NCBI RefSeq assembly: GCF_011075055.1
Contig: NC_058140.1
Coordinates: forward strand, 8,118,988-8,182,987
Length of the DNA: 64,000 bases
Direction: 5' to 3'
DNA from: Mangifera indica
Taxonomy: Eukaryota; Streptophyta; Magnoliopsida; Sapindales; Anacardiaceae
Shown here: piece by piece, positions 12,446 to 23,129 of the stretch
How positions within the stretch are numbered: the stretch's first letter is position 1
Layout of the letters: each line of letters begins with the position of its first letter
Program-made: the position numbers and the translations under genes
The notes under the pieces: model-generated
What the model was told of the DNA's origin: nothing
What the model saw: only the letters and a program-made list of their open reading frames with translations
Databases searched by the model: none

Positions 12446-14950
12446 GCAAAATTCTTACATCCATAATGTTTCTATTATAGCAATAAACTTTGACTCAATG
12501 GTAAACAATGCAACACATTACTACACTCTCAATAGCTAAAATACTGCTCCACTTGTGAAAGTAATCAAATAACTAGAAATAGACTTCCCATAATCAATAT
12601 CCCTTGCCATATCTAAATGTGTGTACCAAATAAGAATAGACTTCTCACTCTCAAAACAAATCTTCAAATCATAAATGCCTCGAAGATATCTCATCTTTCA
12701 CTTCATTACATTATAATGTTCCTTATCGAGATTAGAGAGGAGTCGACTAACTATACCAACCACATGAGTTATATTTAGACATGTGCAAACCATTACATAC
12801 ATTAAACTACTAACTGTTAAAACATAAGGAACTTTATACATATCTTCTTTTTGTTTCTTTATGGAAGGACTTTAACTAGTACTCAATTTAAAATAAGTAG
12901 CAAAAACAATGTTTACAAGTTGCAATTTGTCCATGTTGAACCATTAAAGTATTTTATCAATATACTTCTCTTGTTATAGCCATAACTTATAAGAATTTGT
13001 TTTGCTAGCACTAAGTCCTTCATGGAAAATGACTTACTTAACTCATGTTTTAACTTTTCAATATAAGAAGCACTATGCCTAACAATTAGCATGTCATCAA
13101 TACATAGCAAAAATAAGATAGAATCATCATTTGAGAACTTCTACACAAAAACCAAATGATCATAAATGGTCTTCACAAAGCCCTTCTCCCTTGAAACATA
13201 ATCAAACTTCTTGTACCACTGTTTTGACATCTATTTCAAGCCATACAAACTTTTTTTCAACTTGTAAACATAGTTCTCTTTTCTTGATGCCTAAAAACAT
13301 TCTAGGTAATCTATGTAAATCTCTTATTTCAAATCACCATGAAGGAAAACAATCTTCACATCCATTTGTTCAGCCTCCAAATAAAGACTAGAAGCTAAAC
13401 CCATAAAAACTTTAATGGAAGATATTTTCACAACCGAAAAGAAGATTTCCTCAAAATCTCTCTTTTTTCTGACTAAAGCCTTTGACAACCAATCTAGCTT
13501 TGTACCGTGAAACTGAAATAATTGTATATTGCTTTAACTTGTAAACTTACTGGTTCTTCAATGTTATTTTACCTTGATAAAGTTTTACTATCTTAAATGT
13601 GTCATTTTCATGTTGGTATTTCATCTCAACATCATGGCATTAACCCAATGTTACTTATTCTCACTCTCTATGGCCTCTTTATAACACTTTGGTTTTCCCC
13701 CATAAATAAGAAACACATACTCACTAGAAAAATATCTTATAGATAGTATATTTTATTTAGCTAACCTTTGAAGCAAAACAACTAGAGGAACTATAGGTGC
13801 ATGTTGCAATTCATCAACATCACCCATGGGAGAATTAAAATCATCTATTTAAACATTATCATGCATACCATGTTGAATGTCATCGTTAACTGAACTAGGC
13901 AAAGATGCTAAAATAGTCAGATCCATATAAACTAGCTTGTCATTGCTTTGAGGAACTGTATTCTTTGCCTTCTCAATGTCTTAAATAGTCTAATCTTCAA
14001 CAATTATCACATCTCAGCTTCTAACAAGTTTATTCACAATTGGATCATATAATCGGTACCTAAACTTATCTTGGCCATAACTAAGAAAGATGAACTAGTA
14101 AGCTTTGGCATCTAACTTTGACCTTTGACCTTTGATCTTTTAGAACGTGCACAAATGCTTACAATTGAAAACATGCAAGTGGTTATAAGAAACATTCTTG
14201 TCAAACCAAACTTTGTCAAGGACATAACTTTTCAAGGAAATGGTAAGAGATAGATTGATCACATGTGAAACTATATTCAAAGCTTTACCTAAAAAAAACC
14301 TTGGTAATTTTGCCTCTAAAAGCAAACTTTTGACCTTTTCAATCGGTGTTATGTTCATCCTTTTTACCATGCCATTCAACTGAGGAGTCTTAAGAGGTGT
14401 CTTTTGATGTCTAATACTTAGTAATCAACAATACTCATCAAATGAAGCCCTATTCACTGTCATTTTTAGATTAGATGCATTTTAGTTTCTTTCTTGTTTG
14501 CCTCTTTGTTGATACGTGATATTGTTCGAACATATTAAACAATTGGTATTTTGTCCATAAAGCATAAACCCATACCTTTTTAAAAAACGATCATTAATGA
14601 AAGTGACAAAATAGGATGCAATACGATGCAAACTTTTCTTAATGGACAGTAAACATTTGAATGTACCAACTAAAGAAAATCAAATTTCTTAAAAGGTAGA
14701 TGCCTCTTAAACAAGACCTATTGTAATGTTCACACCTCTAACCTTGGACTTTTCACTTTGAGTAAGAGATTCATCTTCAGCAAATAGTCAAACCCTTTTT
14801 TCATTTATATGATTAAGCCTCTGATGTCATAATTTTGACAAAATTTCATCTTCTATTTCATTCACTATGCCTTTAGCAATGGAAGCTTGCATTAAGTACA
14901 ACTGAAAGATTTCTTACCCCAAGCCACCACATGATAACCTTTACTGAGTT
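12446..14950 (-). pseudogene. Minus-strand copia element 3, integrase-RT-RNase H part
   Basis: Read right to left: gag-pre-integrase and integrase (14940-14140, with N-G-M-V-K-R-M-N at its C-terminal end near 14379), then reverse transcriptase (about 13700-12913, active-site block C-I-D-D-M-L-I-V where Y-V-D-D is expected), then RNase H (to about 12450). RNase H stops abruptly against the LTR of element 2. Gag and protease of the same element resume at 28815, 13.9 kb away, because element 4 inserted between them. Stops in most segments. Different copia lineage from elements 1, 2 and 4. Confidence 0.85.
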
Positions 14951-16431
14951 TGTTCGGGTAGGTGCCCTAGAGCCAACCGAATTTGACATTTATAGATGTA
15001 ATTTTACATTAATTATTAATAAAATGATTGATTGTTGACTATTTATATGATTGTATAAATAACATGTCTTTAGAATGGTAGAACCATGACAAGAGGATCA
15101 GACAACTAATCATGAAAAACTTATGTACTAATTTATGGCTATTCTAGAAATGTCTGTAATCCATACATTTCAATGAATAAGGGCATATGTAATAATGATG
15201 AGATTATCGTAATGCTAATAACCATACCAAAATGACAACAATTCTTATATGTCAAAACTATTGTAGACAACTTAGTGTAACACATTATTGAATGTTGTAG
15301 ACATGTTCATCAAACTAGGTCGACCAAACGATATTCATATAGATGGTTGTTCTAGTGTTTATAGAATAAATCCTTTAAACACCACAAGCGCATGTGATCA
15401 TTTAACTTGAGGTCATCAATCTGTCTTATGTAAGAATCAGTATGGTTTGAAGCTATCTGACATGTCATCATAATTAGGTAACTGTAAAGGTAGAATTGAC
15501 GATATTGTGAGATACATGAAGGTTATAATTGATCGATAAAAGATTTATCATTCCTGAACATAGGAGAATATATCTCACATAACAACACTGAAAGATTTCT
15601 ATGACTAGTTGAATCTATGACCATAGTGTGATGAGATTGTAGCCTAAACCATGTTAATTATTTATGCATAATAGTTCATATTGAGGAATCACTAAGATAA
15701 ACACATTTTTATGTCTCAACTTCAAGATATATTGGTTGATGAAAGGATTGAATTATACATACCTATGATATTGTAAAAGTTTAAGAGATATCTATTGACA
15801 CTTTATCATCTGAGTTCCCATAATGTTTTGCTAGAGGCCAATCTTAGTCTGTCTCTAAATTCACCCAGAATTCAAACACTATCGACTCAATCGAGAGCAT
15901 ATGGGTCACATGTATAAAAGAGTTGAATCAAACTCAAAGGAGTGGATTACTTGTTAAAAATCCTAGAGTTCAAGGTCAAGAAAGACACCACAAGTGGATG
16001 GGTTTACCCAATAGGTTGAGAAGACTCAGGTTTAATTATGCCTTGACCGAATGCCACCTGTGCACTTGGTGTGATGGTGTCAACCATGCAAATGCATGAT
16101 ATCAACTAACACCATGTAACAAATGTTGAATGCGAACACCTACACATAAAATAAAGGCATAAGTTTTTTACAAGATATACAACACACATAAAAGCAAAAA
16201 AGTAAAAAAAAACTTAGCCACTTATTATACTTTCTCTTATCTTACCTGAACAGTAAATTTAATCAAAAACCCTAGTAGCCTCTTTGCTTTGAATTCCTCT
16301 GTCATATTCGTGCTCCACGAGAATACCAAGGGACCGTGTCATGAAAGTTGTATAGTGTTCTTTTCCTGGTCATAGTTTTTAGGATTGTTTGATTTGAAAA
16401 TTTTTAAATTTTGTTGCGTTACTAGTTATCA
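14951..16431 (+). mobile_element. 5' LTR of copia element 4 (family X)
   Basis: Starts TGTTCGGGTAGGTGCCCTAGAGCC and ends near GCGTTACTAGTTATCA. It aligns along its length with the 3' LTR at 27094-28814. The next bases, GTTATCAAAGCC, resemble the usual plant copia primer-binding site GGTATCAGAGCC with two differences. The 3' LTR has nearly the same bases after its end, so the exact LTR/PBS boundary is uncertain by about 7 bases. Confidence 0.8.
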
Positions 16432-16961
16432 AAGCCTTCTAGTGATATTCGAGCCATTGTTTAGCATATTTTCATGAAAATATGTACCTACTATTAGTTT
16501 TGATTGATTTTATAAGTTAATTGCATGTAATTAGATTAATAAAAACTGTAAAATTGATAAAGATGATTTGCAAATCATGTTGTTGCACAATTTGTTAAGT
16601 ATCATGTACAACATAAACCATGTTCAATTGTTAAATGTTGACTCCTAAATTTTGTTTGAGTTTTATTGATATTACATGTTTAATATTTGATTGAAAACCA
16701 TAGATTTCTTGTTATTTTACGAAATAACCATCAAATCCAATTGATTGCATGATCCAAAGGTTATCGCCGGTGTGAGTATGGTTTATATCTCATATTTCCT
16801 CACTCTGATGATTGACTTGCTAAGAATGAGAGTTTTCTAGATTTTTTGTCAATGAAAAATCCAAAAAACTAGCATTGGAAAACCCTCATACACTTCTTGA
16901 TTCAAGTTGTGCATAAAAGGTGTCAGGTGGAATAGCCTTTGCACCTCTGGGAAATTTGTGG
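16432..16961 (+). other. Copia element 4 leader, first part
   Basis: Untranslated, AT-rich sequence between the 5' LTR and the inserted solo LTR. No coding segment or RNA gene is visible. Assigned to the leader by position only. Confidence 0.55.
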
Positions 16962-18957
16962 CCTTCCAGAAACAGAATAACATTTAAAATTTTAATTAAT
17001 AAGCACACATACCACATAAATCACTTTTAGATTGCCCTTGTAGGATAATTAATTTACAAATATGTTATTCACACTTATAGGGTGTTTATAAAATATATCT
17101 ATATAGGTAGCTCTTTTAACTTCCATTGATTTAGACAGATTATGAAGCCATTCCCAAAACCCAAAGTAGGTCTAAACCTTGGTATCGACACAAAAGGATA
17201 GACTGAACTAAAGACTAAAATCATGCTCGAAGGCTGCTAGGGTTTGAGCATGATTTATTAAATTTTGATAAAAGCCACAACAATGGTTTTTCTTCCGTAA
17301 AATTATAATATGGCAGCTAAGGTTAAAAAAAGAACATAACATGATCATGCTATTCAATTATTTCTTTTGTGAGAAATAATAAAACATGTGCCACTTGTTT
17401 ATTCATGTGAGAAAGTCACGTCTGGAAGAAAATCAAGTCATCAAGCTTTAAAACCTTTGGGAATATATCTATTTGTCCATTAAGCAATTTCCTATACAAA
17501 GAGCATATATATATATGTGTGTGTGTGTGTGCGTGTGCGTGTGTGTGCACGCACATATGCGTTGGCTCTACCCTTGGATGGGTTTATTATTTTCTTCTTA
17601 TGTTCTCGTGAGAAACTATCTATATGTACTTACATACACTTGAAAGCCCTATCCATGTGGGATTTATTTAATTACAAATATATAATATTATAAAAAATAT
17701 TTATTTACTTTACTTTTATTTAAACTTAGGCCCATATGTATTATGAATTGGGCTTGGATTTATCGAATTAAATAAATCTAATTCAACCTTGTACTTTTTC
17801 ATATATAACCTTAACCATTCAAGATTATATCACTTTAGTCCCTAAGTGTCATAAAATATACTTTTGAGTCTAAAAGCTTTTTCAAGACTCAAAACCCTTA
17901 TTTCAAAATCTATATCAGATCTTATTTGGATTCAACATGAAAGATCTTACACCTCTTGAGTTCGATCAACTCCTTTTTGTGTGTGACCCATAAACTTTCT
18001 ATTAATTTAGTACTAATTAAATTCATATCAGGCTCTCAATTTTGACATCTGTTCAGACACAGACTAAAAACGGCCTCTAATAAGACATCATGGCCTCCCG
18101 TTTAGTAGAGTGTCAATCTATGACTTCTTAACCTATTAGTAATATGATTGCTCATACAATTCAATCATTTCATCATACGATATCTTTTTGAAGCTAAGGT
18201 ATAGATGAAGTGTCTCCTTTAGGGATACTCGCGTTATATAGACTAACTTATGTCAATGAACAGAAAAACATTGGATTGAACATTAACTCTATCCCACTAT
18301 AGCTATAAATTTAATTGGTCATTGTTATCTATCAAAGGGCTCTAATTGAGATATTAGCTCCTATACTCATAAGTGACGAATCCTCTATTGATCTACCAAA
18401 GCCTTTACACAAATCTTGATATAGACAATCATAACTTTTCTAGTAATTTTTTAACCAAATTGTATTGGACTGGTGTTAAACCATACCAATCCTTGTACAA
18501 GATGACTAATGACCTTAAGTCTAGGGATCACATATATCTTCATTCACTAATAGGATATATTTCCTAGACACTACAACAACCATCCATATGGAATCCTCTT
18601 GATGGGTCAATTTGGTGAACACATCTAAATGCATACCCATGTGTTACACCAAGTGCTAGCAAACAACTTTTGATGACGTCATTTAACACTATAATAACTC
18701 TATCATTATTACCTATGCCTTTGGTCATGGTTACATCAAAGTTACAAGCGTTTTAAAAATAGTCACTTAAAGTACATATAGGATTCTCATGATCAAGTAC
18801 CAAGCACTAATCCCCTTATTATGGTTTAACCATTCTTAGGACATTTGCTTGAGTATATATTAATATATTTCATAATAGATTACATATACGACCTTTATTA
18901 ATGAACTTATACTATCATGGAGATTGGTTCTAGGGCACTAACCCCAACAACATTATA
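16962..18957 (-). mobile_element. Minus-strand copia-type solo LTR
   Basis: On the minus strand it starts TGTTGGGGTTAGTGCCCTAG (18957 leftwards), then follows the X-LTR block order (GGTTAAACCAT, then the trio of blocks ending in GGGTCACACAC near 17990), and ends near 16962 after a GTTATTCTG block like that at 12425. It is longer and clearly diverged from the X LTRs, so it is a related family. No polyprotein is attached on either side, so I call it a solo LTR. No convincing target duplication was seen. Confidence 0.7.
17507..17552. repeat. AT/GT microsatellite
   Basis: A short run of AT followed by about 18 GT/GC dinucleotides, inside the solo LTR. Confidence 0.9.
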
Positions 18958-19753
18958 AGTGGTGCATGGATAAACCATTTTTGGTCCAACCATGATTGTC
19001 TCTTGGTGTATTGCACCAAAATATGGCACAGCTGGACCAATTTTGGTCCAATTGTGCTTCTTTGTGTATAGTTACCCTGGTTACATTCCAGTTGTGAATC
19101 TAGTCCTATAACATGTTAGAATTTTGGTGAATTCCAAATGCACCATTGGACTTCACACCTGAACGCTTGGCAAATTTAAAAATTCTAGTTTAGTCATGTT
19201 TTATTGAATTTGGACTGAATTGAGTTTTTCTTGAGCTTTGGGGTTGAATTATGATTTCACAAAACTTTGATGACCAACATGTAATTTGACATTTAGGATT
19301 ATAATAATTAAAAATTTAATTTTAATTAGCATGTATATGTATGGATGTATGTATACATGATGCCCAATACACAACCAAAAATCCTTTGTGGATGTTTTTA
19401 TATTTTATTTCATATTTATTTTTCGGTTGTAATTCTTAAATAAGGTATGTGTTCCTTGTCTTTATCCCTTGTCTTTTTTATATTAAGTTGTTTTATTTTT
19501 TTAAAATTTTGTAACTAGGAAATAAAGTCATATAATAATTTAAGATTAGAGACAAAAAGACAAGCATGAAAACTTGAAGATGAAGATTCACCTAGGTTGA
19601 CTAGTCAAACTTCTGTTAACTTGAAGGGCTTGACATTAATTATGGTTGTGTTGGTATGCTTTTATTTTATGATGTAAAATGTATGTGTAGGTTTTATTTT
19701 GTAAATATCACCCAACATATAGTTTAAAATATGATTAAACTAATTAATAAAAC
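18958..19753 (+). other. Copia element 4 leader, second part
   Basis: Non-coding AT-rich sequence between the solo LTR and MITE 1. Near 18985-19060 there is a local repeat of TTGGTCCAA/TTTTGGTCCAATTG type. No gene is visible. Confidence 0.5.
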
Positions 19754-20111
19754 TAGGGCTGGATTCGAGCCGAGCCAGCTCGAGCTCGGCTCGGCTCGGC
19801 TCGGTTCGAACCCGAAACGAGCCGGGCTCAGCTCGGCTCGATCGAGCTCGAGTCGAGCCCGAGCTGGCTCGGGATATTTTTTTAAAAATTTTTTTATACA
19901 AAACGGCGTCGTTTTGATTCATATATATATACAAAACGGTGTCGTTTTGATATAAAAAACGAGCCGAACCGAACCGTTACCGAGCCGAACTGAAAACGAG
20001 CCAAACTCGAGCCGAGCCGAATTCGGCTCGAGTCGAGCTCGAGCCGAACTCGAGCCGGCCCTCAAAAAGCCGAGCCGAGCCCGAGCTTGGCTCGGCTCGA
20101 ATCCAGCCCTA
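19754..20111. mobile_element. hAT-type MITE 1
   Basis: A 358-bp element with perfect terminal inverted repeats of at least 20 bases (TAGGGCTGGATTCGAGCCGA at the left) and a perfect 8-bp target duplication AATAAAAC (19746-19753 and 20112-20119). It is strikingly GC- and CpG-rich against its surroundings, made mostly of GAGCTCGAGCC/GGCTCGGCTC units that can fold into a long hairpin. The centre carries two near-palindromes of the form AAAACGRYGTCGTTTT at 19900-19915 and 19933-19948. It encodes nothing; open frames inside it are by-products of the repeat. Confidence 0.93.
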
Positions 20112-20191
20112 AATAAAACCTTCAATTTAAATATTAAGTATAAGATTAAATTGGTGTCTTTTAACATGAAGCCCTAATTAAGCTATTGTTC

Positions 20192-20232
20192 GTTAGAACT
20201 TTGTTTACCAAAGCGAAAGGTAGACTTCTAAT
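20192..20232 (+). promoter_or_regulatory. Leader hairpin with CCAAAGCGAAAGG loop
   Basis: Arms TTAGAA (20193-20198) and TTCTAA (20226-20231) are perfectly complementary, with one more G-T pair outside. The 27-base loop carries TACCAAAGCGAAAGGTAGA. A second hairpin with almost the same loop and unrelated arms lies at 22772-22809. Without the hAT insertion between them they are about 200 bases apart in the leader. Function unknown. Confidence 0.5.
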
Positions 20233-20323
20233 CACATTGAATCTGACCTAACTGATATACTTTGCTTGTCACCAAAGTTGTCAGTGTAAAGAGATATGCA
20301 TGATACCGAGAAACATTTAAGGG

Positions 20324-22704
20324 TAGACCTGGCCACGGGTCGGTTTGGCCAGTGAATCGGACAGAAACTAGCACGGATAAAATCAGAATCAAAACCAGAC
20401 TGAATCGGAACCGAAACCGTGGTTCTACGGTTCGGTTCCGGTTCACATAAATTAGAACCGTGAAACCGTCGGTTCACATCGGTTTATGAACCGGCGGTTT
20501 ACTGTGCTGAACCGAAAAAAATTTGATTTTTTTTAATTTTTTCAGAATTTCAATTCACCCCCTATTTTTAATTTTTTTCAAAAAAGTTTTTTTCTATATA
20601 TACCCCTTCAAATTATATTCTCTTAAATCTCAATCTCTCTACTCTCTCACTCAATCCTTCAAACTCTCATTCTCATTCTTTAAACTCTTAATATTCTCTC
20701 AATCTTTCAATTCAATCAAATTTTCTTAAATTTAATTAAATTCTTTCTTAATTTTTTATTAATTTCAATTTCAATTTTTTTTATACAATTCATAATTAAT
20801 TATAGAATTTATTTCTATAATTAATTTTATTTATTATTTATTTATTATCTTTTATAATTAATCATATAATTTATTTATATAATTAATTTTATTTATTATC
20901 TAAAAATGGCAAGTAGTGGAAATTTTTCCAGTAATAGGAGATTTGGTCAATATTCACATATATCAAATATGAATGAAAATCAATTTATAGATGATTTTCA
21001 TTTTGATTTTCATTCATAAGAAAGTGAAAACCAATATGAAGAGGTGAAGCAACATCAACAACAGATGGAGATGGAGCAACAATCTCAAAAAATTCATACA
21101 TTCGATATTTTCAAAATTCATTTCAAGAAAATACAAAAGGAAGATGGTAATTTTGATGTTGCTTGCAATTATTGTAGGCAAATTTACAAATTCAAACAAG
21201 GAGGTAGATACGGGACATTCAAAAGGCACTTGGAGTTAAAGCATCCGAAAAAAATGAGGCAAAGCCGAGGCCAAACACAAATAACCAGGTATGGTTCTAC
21301 ACACAAATCTTTATTTATGTATAGTGATAATAAAAGTAAAGAAGAATTTGCAAAAATGGTAGCAATAGATCATTTAGCATTTAGTTTTGGTGAAAATTTA
21401 GGTTTTAATAATTATTGTAAAACTGTATTAAATCCTGCACATAAAACTATTCCAAGAAATACATTAAAAAGAACATTATTTAGTTTATATAAAAAACAAA
21501 AAAAAAGAGTTAATTCAATTTTTTACAAATTTTAATGGACGTGTATCTTTATATAGTGATATTTGGAGTGACCATTGGCAAGTTCACTCTTATATGGGTA
21601 TAACTTGTCATTGGATAGATGACGATTTTCTATTACAAAAAAGAATTTTATCATTTAGGGTGTTTGATGAACGACATACGACTGATAATATTTATAGAAT
21701 AATTAAAGGAATATTAGAATAATATAAATTACTTTATAAAATTTTTTCAATTTCATTTGATAATGCACGTTCAAATACTGTCTCAATAAATGATTTAATT
21801 GATATTTGTAAACCTAATTTAGGTGGTAGATTTTTTCATATTAGATGTGCATGTCATGTATTAAATTTATGTATACAAGATGGTTTATATTGTCTTAATA
21901 ATTTTATTAGTCCAATAAAAATAGCAATTTCATATTTATGGACACATCCCTAAACTATAAAAGAATGGGATAAATTTTGTAAACAACATAATAAAAGACC
22001 AAAAAGATTTCCTAAAGACGTGCCGACTCGTTGGAATTCAACATATGAATTACTCAACGAATCATTTGATTATAGGGATTTATTATGCTAATTTATTTCA
22101 CAAAATGTGCCACAAATTATATTATATCCCCAACATTGGGATATTTGTAAAAAAAATTTAAATGTATTAAGAAATTTTAATAATGTAACATATACTTTAA
22201 GTGAGGTTTATTATCACACTTCTTATTTGTTTTTAAATGAAGCTGTTAATATTATTGGAGCTTTACAAGAAGCCGAACAAGATATTATTCTACAAGAAGC
22301 TGTTTCTTTAATGAAAACAAAATGGTTAAATTACTATAAAATAATTCCAGAACTTTTTCTTGTTGCATGTTTTTTTTATCCTAGATTTAAATTAGATGGT
22401 GTCACAGATTATTTGACATTATATTATGAATGTTTGCAATTAGATGAAGTTAATATTCCATTAACTATAACTAATATTATGAATTTAATTAAAGAAATTT
22501 ATGCTGAATATGCATTAATTTATGGTGGTTCTTCTTCCTCTCTACCACCTATTGCCCTATCATCAACCTAAAATATGAGTTATAGTGATCGTATTATGAT
22601 GCAAAGGGGCAAAAGACCAAAAGGAACATTAGGCTCCACCTCGGAGCTTGATATTTATATTTTCGAACCGTGAACTGACGGTTCATGAACCGTGGCCAGG
22701 TCTA
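20324..22704 (+). mobile_element. hAT transposon copy B, internally deleted
   Basis: A 2381-bp relative of copy A with the same termini (TAGACCTGGCCACGG, right end complementary to TAGACCTGGCCACGG). The flanks TTTAAGGG (20316-20323) and TATTAGGG (22705-22712) agree at six of eight bases and are probably a decayed target duplication. Against copy A it lacks about 690 bp, from the end of the conserved core to just inside the right terminus, so the transposase C-terminus is gone. Inserted into the leader of copia element 4. Confidence 0.9.
20906..22660 (+). pseudogene. hAT transposase pseudogene, copy B, lacking hATC domain
   Basis: ATG at 20906. An in-frame TAA near 21016 replaces CAA, and the frame resumes through 21044 with the BED finger (C-N-Y-C then H-L-E-L-K-H, about 21160-21245). 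A frameshift in an A-run near 21495-21505 ends that frame at 21533-21535. A later open part is 22107-22571, cut by TAA where copy A reads CAA. The C-terminal dimerisation domain is removed by the deletion. It shares some but not all lesions with copy A, so each copy decayed partly on its own. Confidence 0.88.
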
Positions 22705-22712
22705 TATTAGGG

Positions 22713-23129
22713 TAACACTTGGCTTGGAATTATGGTCTTTTAATGATTAATTTGAAATTTAACTATTTAGTTAATTCAAACTTATTCGCCAAAGTGAAAG
22801 GGAGAATTATTGCGATAGGGTCTTAGTCCATTAGGAAGTTCACCGAAAATTTTCAAGTACAATAGTAAGGGTTGTTGGCTTGAGGAAAATAATGGGATCA
22901 CATAATCATCATGTCAAACACAACACAATTAAAATGAATATTTTTAATAAGTATCATAGATATTAATTAAATTCGTGATAAAAGTGAATATTAATAATTA
23001 AATAAAATTATTAATTCTTTTATTTATAAATTATAGATCACATAATCACCATGTCAAACCCAATATATCGATCAATTCTCGAAAAAAAATAGGCTCGGTA
23101 GAAGCAATTTCATTAATGGGCATAAAAAT
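22713..23129 (+). other. Copia element 4 leader, last part
   Basis: Non-coding sequence between hAT copy B and gag. It contains the hairpin at 22772-22809. A repeated CACATAATCAYCATGTCAAAC segment occurs at about 22898 and 23040, a local direct duplication about 140 bp apart. Confidence 0.55.
22772..22809 (+). promoter_or_regulatory. Second leader hairpin with CCAAAGTGAAAGG loop
   Basis: Arms TAATTC (22772-22777) and GAATTA (22804-22809) enclose a loop with TTCGCCAAAGTGAAAGGGA. The loop matches that at 20203-20223 at most positions while the arms differ. Confidence 0.5.

Noticed and set aside
19731..20167. Arg/Ala/Ser-rich open frames on both strands
   Set aside because: They lie in the GAGCTCGAGCC repeats of MITE 1 and cross its ends.
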